64,000 nucleotides of DNA, taken from contig JAPJBO010000623.1 in NCBI GenBank assembly GCA_030068145.1, positions 1 to 64,000 of the forward strand. Reading direction: 5' to 3'. This document shows, piece after piece, positions 1 through 10,969 of the stretch. Below the pieces are notes generated by a model. That model was not told the DNA's origin. It was given only the letters and a program-made list of their open reading frames with translations, and made no database searches. Within the stretch, counting starts at the first letter, position 1. Each line of letters opens with the position of its first letter. A program made the position numbers and the translations under genes. This DNA is from Diplonema papillatum (taxonomy: Eukaryota > Euglenozoa > Diplonemea > Diplonemida > Diplonemidae).

Positions 1-655
1 CAGCCAATGACCCGCAAGCGGCACTAGAATGACTGCCTATGACCAACGAACGGCGCTAAAATGACCACAAATGCCCATGAGCCACACCTGAATGACGGAC
101 CAAGAGCGGCGCTAAAACGACTGCAATGGCCAAACTGCGGAACGAGAACGACTGCAACTGGCTGGAGATCGCCCAGGAAGGACAGCCAATGACCAACGAG
201 CGGTACCAGAATGACAGTGAACGGCCATAGAGCGGTACCAGAACGACTGTGCCAGAATGCCAGCAAATGGCCAAGGAGCGGCGCCAGAACGACTCTCAAT
301 GACCAAAGAATGCCGCTAGAACGACTGCAAATGTCTAAATCAGCCTTGCTTGAGGGACGGCAAATGACCAGCAAGCGGCACCAGAATGACTGCCGACGAC
401 CAAAGAACGGAGCTAGAATGACCACAAATGCCCAAAGAGCCGCGCCTGAATGACGGCGAACCGCGCCAAAGAGCGGTACTAGAGCGACTGCAAATCTCCA
501 AAGCACCTTTGTTTGAAGGACGGCAAATGACTGCAGAACGGTGCCAGATTGACAGCCAATGGCCAAGGATTGGCACCAGAACGACTGCCAGAGATCGTCC
601 CAAGAATGACAGCCAATGAATGACCAGCAAGCGGCACCAGAAGTAACGAACAGCG
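1..655. repeat. Degenerate minisatellite, ~31-33 bp unit
   Basis: The stretch is built from imperfect copies of a unit of about 31-33 bases with a core like agcggcaccagaatgactgc followed by aatgaccaac. A higher-order unit is also visible: the phrase with gagggacggcaaatgacc near 350 recurs near 513 (about 163 bases later). Open frames on both strands here only translate the repeat (Ser/Phe/Leu/Trp-rich on minus) and are not genes. The array may continue past the left edge. Confidence 0.8.
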
Positions 656-1117
656 TGACACGTGAATGGTATCGTTTGGCTGAACAGGAAACTGTCCAAA
701 CCTGTCAAAGAATCTGATCAATCATCAGGCAAAGACAGTTGGATAAACAACAAAGACTGCCTGCGTCGGCCGCGCTTGCAGCGCGTTTCCGAGGAACACC
801 ACGAGGAGGTGCAGGTCAGATTTTTGTCCCTCATGTCAAAAACAAGCAATGAGCCATCGTCTGGACTTCGAAGCGGAGGATGATGAGGAATATCCTTTGT
901 GTGACTCTTGATCCCTTTGAAGAGTTTCCTGCAGTTCACAGGGCCACCTTGCCAAAGGAGCTCTCAACAATGCGATGAGCGCCCCTGATGTCGAAATGGG
1001 GAAGAAGTTCCGATCTTCGAACGATCGTCGTTCGTCTGTACTTCGAATTCCTGTGAGGGTTTCTTCAGATGCATCGGTCAAAACCATCATCAAATTGAGC
1101 ACGCACACCGCTCTCTG
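656..1117. other. No gene seen
   Basis: Short frames only; none has recognisable composition or motifs. I see no RNA gene or mobile-element end. Confidence 0.5.
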
Positions 1118-1312
1118 CCCCACAAGCCAATTCCTAGGCAATTCCTTAAGGAAAATCATCAAAAACCCAAACTGCAGCCACAAAAAGCAGCCCGACTAGG
1201 ACACAACCGCAAACGGAACCCAAAAACAATCGGAAACCCCAGGAAAGTTTGATCCACACCGGTGTGGGTTCATAAAACGCCTGCAAAATGTGTCGCCAAA
1301 CCGCCGGGACCC
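1118..1312. repeat. 195-bp duplication, copy 1
   Basis: This segment, starting ccccacaagccaattcctag and ending at the ccgccgggaccc block, is repeated at 1682-1877 with only a few substitutions. The right edge runs into four head-to-tail copies of an 11-base unit (gaccctgaaag) at 1306-1346. The two copies are direct and 564 bases apart. Confidence 0.85.
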
Positions 1313-1387
1313 TGAAAGGACCCTGAAAGGACCCTGAAAGGACCCTGTTTTTCGGAAAAAAGGGGGGCCCCCAGCAGCTCAAAACCA

Positions 1388-1665
1388 GAAACCTACCACT
1401 TGGGTGGTCCTAAAATGCTCGGGAAATGCAAAATACGTGGTCGGATGCTCGTTTAGGCTGAAATAATGGCTGCAGAATGCAAAAACAAGACAGAGTCACC
1501 TCCCACAAGGCAATTCCTTAAGGAAAACATCAGAAAACCCAGGGGGGGCGTCACCAGAAATCCAAAACTCGAAACCTACCACTCAGGTGCTCATAAAATG
1601 CTCCGGAACAGCGAAAAACGTGGTCAGACGCTCGTTTAGGCTGAAATAATGGCTGCAGAACGCGA
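1388..1665. repeat. ~80-90 bp module in direct copies (1388-1482, 1570-1665; third at 1879-1952)
   Basis: Three diverged copies share the order gaaacctaccact, a tggtcctaaaa-like block, then gctcgtttaggctgaaataa. Copies one and two continue into aatggctgcagaa. Interleaved with the 195-bp duplication, they give a mosaic typical of repeated insertion or unequal exchange. Confidence 0.7.
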
Positions 1666-1681
1666 AAACAAGTCCAAAACA

Positions 1682-1877
1682 CCCCCACAAGCCAATTCCT
1701 AGGCAATTCCTTAAGGAAAATCATCAAAAACCCAAACTGCAGCCACAAAAAGCAGCCCGACTAGGACACAACCGCAAACGGAACCCAAAAACAATCGGAA
1801 CCCCCAGGAAAGTTTGATCCACACCGGTGTGGGTTCATAAAATGCCTGCAAAATGTGTCGCCAAACCGCCGGGACCC
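1682..1877. repeat. 195-bp duplication, copy 2
   Basis: Near-identical direct copy of 1118-1312. It lacks the 11-base tandem array that follows copy 1 and instead joins directly to the third ~80-bp module. Confidence 0.85.
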
Positions 1878-1974
1878 GGAAACCTACCACTTGGGTGGTC
1901 CTAAAACGCTCGGGAAATTCAAAATAACTGGTCGGATGCTCTTCTAGGCTGTACTTCGTGTTGAAAGCGCTTTG

Positions 1975-2745
1975 CAGCACTGCTATTTGGTGTGGCTTCC
2001 AAACCAGACGGCTCTTCCGTGAAACAACCGAACCCCTTGTTGATTTTCTCTGGTGCTGGCACCGTCAGAAAGCTGCAGAGGCCAGTGCCTACAGCAAAGA
2101 CGTGAATGTAGCATTCACAAAGTGTGGTGTCAGCACGAGCAAATTTTTATCTTGGAGTACGGAGAATACCTGGCCAAGGAATATATGGGACAGCGGGTGT
2201 TACTGATAGTTGACTGCTACTCCTCACGTCACCAAAGCTGCTGCACAGTCTTATGTGGAATTTCTGTTATCATCATTCCATCTGGCTGCACTCAAGACGT
2301 CCAGTTTTGGGACCTGGACGTATTCTTCGTCCTCAAACACTACTACGATGCCTGTTCATCTAACAACTTCTTCGACACTCGAAGAGTGAGAATGACGGAG
2401 TGGCTGGCCCAGGCAACTGCGAAAACCCTCGACAAGAATAATGTGCATGTTAGCTTCAAGAAACTGGGCTACTTCCTTGGGTGCCCAGGGAGTTTGGCAA
2501 AAAATGATGTCAAACTCTGTAAGTTGCCAGACTACGTGTGGACACCGCAGATAGGCAAGCACTCAACTACGGGGAGGAATGTGTGCTCTACCGCAGCTCT
2601 GAAACCCGTTTCTGAACTGAACTGCTGTCCAAGGTGCAACCTCTATGTCGTTACCTCCTTCCTTGACGAACACATCAGCCAATGTGACGGCTCTGGCTCA
2701 GCACCGTGCCAAGCACCACAGCCTTCACAAGATGCCCAGTCATAG
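1975..2745 (+). pseudogene. Broken pogo/DDE_1-family transposase
   Basis: The longest open piece (2053-2745) carries LLIVDCYSSRHQ, which fits the second catalytic Asp region of DDE_1 (pogo/jerky) transposases, and IPSGCTQDVQFWDLDVFF, which fits the LPPNTT..QPLDxGVF block holding the third acidic residue. A Cys-rich tail (CCPRCN...HISQC) could bind zinc. Upstream, DDE_1-like phrases such as PLLIFSGAGTVRKL and FTKCGVSTSKFLSW lie in the other two forward frames, so at least two frameshifts interrupt the gene, and the first catalytic Asp and DNA-binding domain are not visible. Family assignment rests on motif order only. It is the only clear plus-strand protein signal in the window. Confidence 0.7.
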
Positions 2746-5700
2746 GCTGACGTGAGCGCCGGAGCTGGAGGCGAAGAGGAAGAGGTCAATGTGCCACAAT
2801 CGCAGTTCCACAGCTCGAGCAGGAAGTACAGTTGTGTTGCACTGCAAATTCACCGAGAGAACCTGGATTCCTCACATCAAAGTGTGTCCACCGCACTGGA
2901 AAGGCGAAAACGTTTTGCTCTGAACTGCATCCAGACTGCCGTGTGTCAAATAATAAATAATTTTAAAAAAATTGACAGCCTGGCGTGTGTCAAATAAATG
3001 TTATTTTTCGACCCCCCCCTTTACTGCACAGGAAGGTAAAAAATAAAAAATGGACCCCCTGAGTTCTGCTGGGTTTCTGCCGGGTTCTTGCTGGGTTCTT
3101 AGCGACTTCTTACAGACTTTCTACCGGGGTCTGGATCACACCAACAAGGGATCCTCAGTCACTGAGTCAAGTTTTGAGACCTGATTTGCGGGAGAAAGCC
3201 CGAAAACTTGATTTGATGTGTGACTTGTTGTCGTGATCTCAGTATTCTACTGTTTGACAGGCATTGACTTGGTTGGGAACTGGCGACTTAACGGCAAAGT
3301 ACTTCAGTGTTACAACTGCAAACAAAATTCAAAAGAAGTGCGAAATCAAAGTGGGTGAAGCTGACATTGGTCTACGTTGTTTTATGCTTGCCAGGGAGTG
3401 TGTATTTAAAAGACCTCAGTGCTGAACCAAACATGGTGTCATCTTTATGACAGGGATTAAAGGGACTGTTGTTGCTTGTAGTCAAGAGGAACAAACACCG
3501 CAACGATGAACCATGCTTCCTAGATTCAGGGCCACACTTTCCCACAATCTTTTGAGTGTCTTAGGTAGCTTGCTTGAGTGTGTGTGTGAGTTGATATGAT
3601 CTTGTTGAAAAAAATGCAGTGGTCTGCAAGCCAACTTTAGGGTCAGAAGATGTGACAGGATTGAAAGTTCGCATGTCATATTCAGTCTGCTTCAAGATAC
3701 AAGCAAGAGTACCAACACACAGCTGTGATCGCAGCGTTGGTGGATGTCCTGTAGTCTGTGATTTGGTGATTCGTGCATGAGGAACGTGCTTATTTGTTGC
3801 AATTCTCAGTGCAAGTGTGCTTCTTTGAATATACCCAGAAGACAAGGCTTGCAGTGCACCAGATCCAAGGAGGTGGCAGTAGATTTCTCTTGGGGAAATA
3901 GAAGCCTGAATTCCGCACTAAACTCCGAACCTGAGGCGAAAACATGATGTGCTTCGAGTGTATGTGTACGAGTGGTGCCCTCAAAGGCTACCTGGCTTCA
4001 CATATAACGCTTTGGGTTGGATGCAGGGGTCTCTGAGAGTGCCAGAAGGCTGTGAGCTCTTTCGCTGTCTTTGCAGCCGGCGAGCCCACAACCCGCAAAT
4101 TTCTCGGTTCCACCCCTTCTGTTAAGAATGCTTTGTCGATGCCGACACACATAACTTGACAAGGATCTGTACTTCCTTGCATGTGGATTCACAGGATAAA
4201 AAAATAATTTCACAGCATGTGGATTAGCAGGATAATCATTGTAATGTGTTGTGACAAGCAAAAAGACGGGGGGGAGGGGGGGGGGGGGGGGGGGTCTCGC
4301 TCATGGACTAGGTTTTGGCCGAGGCTCTTGTAAAACGTCCAGGGCTTCCCCTGGGGCTGGGCTGGTTGATGAGGTCTCTGCTGCAGTTGGACACGTGGTT
4401 TCTGTTGCAGTTGCTTTCTGGGGGAGGGTTGGGAACTGGGGGCTCTTTCGAAACACGAGCTCTGCAGGCGGTGCGACCCCTTTGTATACTGTGTCTAGAT
4501 CTTTTCTGCCTGCACTGCTCTTTTCTCTCTTCCTGTTGTGTTGTGTTTCTTAGGGCACATCCAATTTCTTCCAAGTGCAACTCCCCTGTTGAAATCACGA
4601 AAAGGGTCCCCTATACCCGATGCTAAGCCAATACAACATTCGAAAAGAAGGTTGAAGTAAGGCTGAAAGCAGTAAAGGCAGGGTGTGGTACCATGGGTGG
4701 AGAGCAGGTGGCGTGGGTGGTGATTGTACAGTGGCGTGGGTGGGTAGTGTCGGCCACTGGCCGATGAACTGCTCGGAAAACAATACTGCTGTTGGCATCA
4801 ACATGCGATAGGAAGGAAATTCTCGATGAAGCCGCCAGACAAAGAACCGAAGAGGCCCCACGTGCTGTAACTACCGAACACATGTTGAAAAGGCATGAGG
4901 TCATGCACGGTCAACCCCTACATCAACACACAAACACAACAGGGGAAAACAAGTAGAATCGAGTGTCTACTGCCCCTGGCCTGCATTCACGAGCGAAACG
5001 AGACGAAGAACGAGGTGCATACAACAGAGACCAGAGGACCCTAGCCCCTTGCGGGGTTCATACCTTATTCACAGAGTCTGGCACTCCCACTTGCCCTTGT
5101 AAAAAAACTACGCATTTTACATTTACTCCAAGAAGATTTGGCAACCAAGCACCCAAATTAGCTAAGATTCCCTCACGGGATAAGCTGGCAGCCAGGGCAT
5201 GCTGATCCGTGTGGTCCGTGTACTTAAAAGTTCCAATGCTTAACGGCTTTATCAGGTGGGCGGCCCTGAGATTACCCCCTCAGGTGACACCACTTTATCT
5301 TTAGCCATACTTTCACCCTCTTCAAAAGGTGTGGCCCTGTCATAAAGCAAATCATTAAAAAGCGGCTTTATTATTAGCTTGTCAGATTTCAGGATTCGTC
5401 CCTATTCTACCTTTCTGAACTCCCATAGCAATCCTACAGAACCCCTGCAACACACACTATTGGTCCTGCCCATTTATGTGACACCTATCGAGCCACTGAC
5501 CCCACCTCGAGCTCCAGCAGCTGCCGGCTATGGGCCTCCCTCTATGGTCTATGGATCGTTTAGTGTACCCAGTTACACCTTTCCCCCCCATGTTATCGTT
5601 TTGCCGAGAAATGGAAATGACTCGATTAGGTTGTCGTACAAAATAAGAGCTCGTCACTCGCACAACCGCGGCTGATACAAAACTAATGATGATGATGACG

Positions 5701-6709
5701 GGAAGAGAGAGTTGTTTTCGTTGAACGCCGTGCCTGATCGTTTTTTACGTAAAGCTGGATTCAGGACGCAAGTGAAAACGCCACGGTTTGCGGCGACGAG
5801 CTTCTCATTTCCTCCAACATTTCATATTTGGTAAAAAAAAAAAAGAAGAAGCATTTGGCCCTTTGGGTGGTTGGCTGAAGGGAAATGCACGCCATGTAAC
5901 AATGCACTTTTCACAGGCTGTTAGACACTTCCAGGCCCACGAAAGAGAAGATCGTGAATACTAAATACCAGAGCCTCTTGACACAGGTGTTCTCCGTCAA
6001 GTAGGCACACAGTGCTACCAAAGTTGCAGCACGAAGTGGGACCTAAATCATGCCGGAATGAAGACTTTGTGTCAGTTCTTGCGCGGGTTTGTACTTTCTT
6101 GAATGGCTATAGATCGTTAGTACGATCCTGGTAAGATCCGAGGTATTTAACCCCTACGGGTGGGGACGTACAATTATGTTGTTGAAGGCAGAACCCCAGC
6201 TGGGGTTGGGCAACACACTTCTGCTAAGACACTTCAAAAAGGAGCATTCCTGCTGCTGTGGATAGATGTGTATGAAACCTTTGCAAGGAGCATCAGATTT
6301 TGGAGTCAGAAACCTCTTGAGTTTGACAGAAGGTTTCTGCGCACTGAACCCGCAAGCCCCCTTAGGGTTCAAAAGATTCCAACAACAACTCAGCTGAACT
6401 CGTTTTTGGGCTTCTTGGGCGTGTTTCTAGGCTGGTTGAATCCCTTCACACAGCGGAACTGGATCTTGGGATAGGGGAGGTAAGACTTCTTTTTGTCAAA
6501 CGATGCTGGAGCAACGTTCGACGTGCTTTCAAGCTCAAGATTTGTCGAAATCACACTCCCTATTATTTCTAAACTGTTTCGAGTTTTTACGAAGCTGGTC
6601 TTTTTGCGTCCCCGGTTGACCATTGGTAAAAGCGTTAGCAGTGGGTCACTGTCGGTTGGGCAGGCCTCTCTGTCGAAAGACCTTCAACATCATTTGTTGT
6701 GTGCAACTT
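2746..6709. other. Gene-free stretch with simple repeats
   Basis: I see no gene with recognisable motifs in these 4 kb. Visible items: two close direct copies of gtgtgtcaaataa near 2940 and 2982 just after the transposase relic, a G tract at 4268-4294 interrupted by one A, and A-rich tracts near 5834 and 5100. The right end (about 6500-6709) should hold the 3' untranslated region of the myotubularin gene. Confidence 0.5.
4268..4294. repeat. Poly-G tract
   Basis: Seven G, one A, then nineteen G. Such tracts are prone to polymerase slippage and assembly error; local length should not be trusted. Confidence 0.9.
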
Positions 6710-9700
6710 TTAAGTTCTCATTGAAAACGCCTCAAGCGGGTGCTTTGTGGCACAGGTTTTGCAAACTCGCACTTTCTGCACATAGCCGAGGCCAGGCAAA
6801 CAAAGGCGACCCGGTGAGCATCCCGAGCAAAAGATATTGCCACATGCTCTGCAATGATGCCTCCGTGTCCAGAATGTAAAAGCTGCCTGGCACAAAGTGC
6901 AGCAGGGTGCAAGGGCATCTGGTGTCCAGCGTACAGTGAAGAGAGGCTTCGTGCGCCCAGCAACACGGATATGACTGCTTGCTCCTGGAGAAAGCAAAGA
7001 AGGTGCATAAACAGAGCCAGGAGTGCACTCTTCGGGACACAAGAGCGACATCGCATCAATAGGTGAAGAGAGACATGCGCTTACCACCAAAGACATGATG
7101 TCATGTATCCTCTTGTGTGGACCACCCAGGTGGCAGGTTTGGTTTCCTGCAGAAGCAAAGCCGGAGGTGTACCTCAGGTGATACGACCAAACAATGCACA
7201 AGTCCCACTCACGGGTGGGTATTGAAAGAGCTACCCCACCTTCAGGCTTATAAAGCACGTTGAAGCTGCTTTTGTGCCCATCCAGTGCTGATTCTTCAAA
7301 AAGCGAAGCGGTTCTGTTGCCGAAGTAGAATTGTTGTCTTTCGTTTTCAGAATCAAACAAAAAGGCACCACGTTTTCTGGTGTAGGTGTGGTCGGCCAGG
7401 TGGTTGAGGTGGTTTTCATTGAACTGAAATTCACCGGGGCTTTGCCGTAGTATGTGCCAAGTGCATTCTAGGAACAGCAAGAACACCGGAGCTCGATGTG
7501 CTGGAGCACCAAAACATCTCGTTTGGAACCCGTGTCCCTTCTGCAGCCATTCCGCAGAAATGAGCTCTGCGAACCCTTTGTATGTTCGATAGTGAGAATC
7601 GAGGCATAGCATGGCAAGCGAAGAAACAAGCAGGGACCAATCCCTGCCTGAGTCGCAGATGACCAGGGCCGAATCGCCTTTAGCTACACTGTGCTTGACT
7701 TTGTCAGCCGCTCGCAAGGCAACCGCTATGTGGTCAAACCACCTTGTCTGTGCAATACTTTCTGTCCATGATGCCATGTGGGTAGAAGTGCCATCAGCAT
7801 CAGAAACACTACCCCCTGAGCTCTCACACCCATGTGATTCAGATGCTTGGACAGCCATGCTTCCAAATCCGTGCCCCGATGCTTGCAGGTTGCTACTAGC
7901 AGGACTAGTTTCACCGCGACACGTCGAATTTCCGAGGATCTCCCTTGCTGAAAGAGATCTGCCACGAGAATCGGAGGAAGGGCGTCTACCACCCTTTGAT
8001 AGTGAACGCATTGGGGACAACAAGTCTTGAAGCGCTGCAAGGGAGGACGAAAGACCCTCAAGATCTGGTAAATGACATTGTCGACGACTGAACTTGGCGG
8101 GGTGTTCAGGGTCGACTGGTCCTTTGAAGCTGGGGGCTGATGAACAACCAAAAACAACAATGTTTGGCACTGTGGTGGCATGTGACTGATTCTGCTGTGG
8201 GTCTGCATCCAATACTCCAAAAGACACCGATAGCTCCCCGTGTGATGCCACTTTCTGTACGTGTTGCTCCCCGCACCTTGGTGCATTGCTGCTAGCCAAC
8301 ACATTACGGGTCGCAACCCACTGCTGTGATTTAGAGTTGGTGTCGAAGTGCTTTTCTGCAGCGAACTCATCTGCAGCAGGCTTGCTGGGCTTCGTCTTTG
8401 AATTGTACTTCCAGGACGTTGGGTGCTGCTTGTTTCTCAGACTGTTGGATACACTCCAGCTCTGCCCGGTGCCAGATTTGCTGAGCCCCATTTCCTCCTC
8501 GTGGCCGCTTACTCTATTTTCCATGTAGCCACCCTGTTCAAGTACAGCAGCACTGAGGATGAGGTTTCTCGGGTTTCGAGCTTTACTTGACTTGGTGAGC
8601 TGTACTTGAGTGACCTGCTGCCCTGTCGGCCCGTTGCATGCACCTCCATCTGTCACGCAGTTTGAAACACTCGTGTCGGCAAACCCGCCAGTACCAGACC
8701 GCACTGGCATCATTTCTTGCTCGGTCGAACTGAGTTGAAAAGAGCTCTTCTTGGTGCCAGACAAACTAGTGTCAGCACCCTGTGCTTCGTGTTTAACAGC
8801 CCGAGTGACACGGAGAGAGCCGGACACAAGAGAATTGTTTTCGCTTTCGCTCACACTGCATGATGCCTCAGCAGCAGGCGAGCCGCAATCAACTTGTCCA
8901 CAATTACCGAACAGCAGTGTCGGTGTCATTCCTGGACTTGCAGAACTCAGGGCGAGTGAATCGCCTTCGTGTTCATTGATACCACAACACAACGTGCTGT
9001 CGACCGTGGGATGATTCATCGAGCTGCCAGAATACTGTCCATCTGTCGGGGAGCGCAACGCTGTGGCACGAGCAGAGAGGGGCGACACCACGGGCAAAGC
9101 CGCTTTCTCTTTGGTACGACTCCCAGTTGCACTTTGCGAGGTCTTATTTTTGCTCAGTTCCAAGTCCTGCAAAAACTGTGCCTGATCAAAACTGTGAGGC
9201 GCAGCTCCCAATAGCCGGACTACAGCTTGGTCTGCAACAAATGAGCTTGGTGTGCCTGGACTGTCACTCAAGCTGGAGCAACATGCAATGCATGCCCCAG
9301 TCGATCTATCCACCCAGTTAACTACTGGAAAACGCCCATTCCTCCGCACTGAAGCAGATGCAATCAACATCTTGTCTGATACCGCCTGGGGCACAATGAC
9401 TTTCTCCGGATAAGACGTGCATAACTGAAATCCCTTGTTCGCAAGTGACACCCTGTACCCGCCAAACCCTCTTGATTCACGGCGTGAGCGAAGCGAGCTA
9501 TTCGCGCATGTTACCGTATCACTGTCTGTCATTCGTTTGCTGACCCCTGCACCCAGGTCCTCTTGGCTTTGAGGATGTGCTGGTGCCTTGGAGGGTTGAT
9601 CTTCGCTCACCTCGGGCACCTTGGTCTCTGCACCGGCTGTGTCTACAGGGATAGGTTCAGTGACTTCACTACACGTCCCAGAACGAGGCGTGACTGCAGT

Positions 9701-10969
9701 TTCGCCGCAACTTGGCTCTTGTTCAATCGGCGCATCCTCGGGGAATCTGTCATTCCTGCAGGTGGTGTCGTCGCAGTAGTAAGCGTCTTCGTCATCACGT
9801 TCAGCTTCATCACTGATGGAGCTTGGTTCTTCAGTGGGTGCTGACTGAAGCGCTGGGCTCAGAGCAGATCGACGCGGTGTACCTTTGAAGCGCCTGTCCG
9901 AGTTATTGTCACTTGCACACGAAGCTCGTCTGTCGCTGGTACATGAAGATTTTCGAGGTGCTTGCCGTGGAGAAGTGTCAAGCGCGCTCGTTTCTTGGGG
10001 ATGTCGGTCGAGTGATGGCGTTGTATCTCTCTTCTGAGCTCGAGGGGGTGTTTGACAGGGTGGGGGTGACGCATTGCTTGTTTGGACACTGAGGATAGCA
10101 GGGGCCGGCATGTCTGAAAGCTTCGCTTGTGGGCCTGCTATAAATGCCTGTGGATTCTCGAGTACCTCATCGGTCGATTTCGCTTGATTGGCAGATTCTG
10201 CCCTGTCTCCATGCTTTGTACACACATTGGTTGCAACGGTGGTCTTAGCTGGGTCGGTCCACGACGATTTGTGGAAGCCCGTAAAGTGATCAACGGACCA
10301 ACTCTGTAAAGCTGCAAAGATAGCGGACGAGCTCCTTCTGGCCGATGTCGGGGGCACCGGCAGCGTGTCGGCAGAGGAAGAGTGCGGATTGTGGATAAAC
10401 GGCTTGTCAGCATCAAGGGCTGCAGCGACCGGAGATAATTCCGTTTGGATCCCAAACATCCTGGCCAACAGAGTGTCGGCATCCAGTTGTTTTTGGGGGC
10501 GAGGTGCCTGACCGTCCTGTGTCCGCACCGACGGTGAATGGCACGCGGGGTGCCGCGTTGAACAACTCACCAATTCAGCTGCAATAGCCTCGAGGCAGGC
10601 CTGGAATGCTATCTCGCGGCCCTGTGTGCTGCAGTCGAACCGCAGGACGAGAGTCCACACGTTTCTGCACCGCAGTTCTACGAGTTTCTCAGCACCACTG
10701 TCGCTAATGCAAAGATCAGCGACAAGGCACGTGGAAAGGCTAATTACTGGCGCGATGTCGTGGGCGAGATTCGCATGAGGTTGGATGTGAAGGAGGATGC
10801 GATCATTTGTGACTGACACGGTGCACGCGGTGTGCTTTTTCTCGCTGCAGATGAGATCGGCAGGACACGGTTCCGAAAGACGCATCACTTCGCCATCTTT
10901 CAAGCGCGCCTCATTGTGGTCATGAGTAGTTGCTGGTAGGGCGGCAAGAATCTCGTGCCACAGGTCCAT
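6710..10969 (-). CDS. Myotubularin-like pseudophosphatase with PH-GRAM and FYVE domains (1419 aa, one exon)
   Basis: Domains in order: a PH-GRAM-like region (about residues 20-130); a Ser/Pro-rich low-complexity region; the myotubularin N-part with GRFPVVNW near 540; another long Ser-rich insert; the catalytic half (about 1070-1250) with W..HI, LDSHYRTYKGFAELISAEWL, PVFLLFLECTW and FNENHLNHLADH; and a FYVE zinc finger (about 1347-1408) with WTPD, RRHHCRACG and RVC. Active myotubularins carry HCSDGWDRT (C-x5-R); here the site is ICDSGRDWS (Cys1105, Trp1111 in the Arg place), so 3-phosphatase activity on PI3P/PI(3,5)P2 is probably lost. FYVE should bind PI3P on endosomes. Architecture resembles MTMR3/MTMR4, but the gap between GRFPV and the Cys is about 560 residues, several hundred more than usual. 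The start ATG at 10969 is the first in the frame; no intron is needed. Confidence 0.9.
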   Translation of the reverse strand: MDLWHEILAALPATTHDHNEARLKDGEVMRLSEPCPADLICSEKKHTACTVSVTNDRILLHIQPHANLAHDIAPVISLSTCLVADLCISDSGAEKLVELRCRNVWTLVLRFDCSTQGREIAFQACLEAIAAELVSCSTRHPACHSPSVRTQDGQAPRPQKQLDADTLLARMFGIQTELSPVAAALDADKPFIHNPHSSSADTLPVPPTSARRSSSAIFAALQSWSVDHFTGFHKSSWTDPAKTTVATNVCTKHGDRAESANQAKSTDEVLENPQAFIAGPQAKLSDMPAPAILSVQTSNASPPPCQTPPRAQKRDTTPSLDRHPQETSALDTSPRQAPRKSSCTSDRRASCASDNNSDRRFKGTPRRSALSPALQSAPTEEPSSISDEAERDDEDAYYCDDTTCRNDRFPEDAPIEQEPSCGETAVTPRSGTCSEVTEPIPVDTAGAETKVPEVSEDQPSKAPAHPQSQEDLGAGVSKRMTDSDTVTCANSSLRSRRESRGFGGYRVSLANKGFQLCTSYPEKVIVPQAVSDKMLIASASVRRNGRFPVVNWVDRSTGACIACCSSLSDSPGTPSSFVADQAVVRLLGAAPHSFDQAQFLQDLELSKNKTSQSATGSRTKEKAALPVVSPLSARATALRSPTDGQYSGSSMNHPTVDSTLCCGINEHEGDSLALSSASPGMTPTLLFGNCGQVDCGSPAAEASCSVSESENNSLVSGSLRVTRAVKHEAQGADTSLSGTKKSSFQLSSTEQEMMPVRSGTGGFADTSVSNCVTDGGACNGPTGQQVTQVQLTKSSKARNPRNLILSAAVLEQGGYMENRVSGHEEEMGLSKSGTGQSWSVSNSLRNKQHPTSWKYNSKTKPSKPAADEFAAEKHFDTNSKSQQWVATRNVLASSNAPRCGEQHVQKVASHGELSVSFGVLDADPQQNQSHATTVPNIVVFGCSSAPSFKGPVDPEHPAKFSRRQCHLPDLEGLSSSLAALQDLLSPMRSLSKGGRRPSSDSRGRSLSAREILGNSTCRGETSPASSNLQASGHGFGSMAVQASESHGCESSGGSVSDADGTSTHMASWTESIAQTRWFDHIAVALRAADKVKHSVAKGDSALVICDSGRDWSLLVSSLAMLCLDSHYRTYKGFAELISAEWLQKGHGFQTRCFGAPAHRAPVFLLFLECTWHILRQSPGEFQFNENHLNHLADHTYTRKRGAFLFDSENERQQFYFGNRTASLFEESALDGHKSSFNVLYKPEGGVALSIPTREWDLCIVWSYHLRYTSGFASAGNQTCHLGGPHKRIHDIMSLVVSACLSSPIDAMSLLCPEECTPGSVYAPSLLSPGASSHIRVAGRTKPLFTVRWTPDALAPCCTLCQAAFTFWTRRHHCRACGNIFCSGCSPGRLCLPGLGYVQKVRVCKTCATKHPLEAFSMRT

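Noticed and set aside
24-566. 180-aa minus ORF at the left end
   Set aside because: It only translates the minisatellite (repeating GTxLW.F..ILVPL); the same repeat opens frames on both strands.
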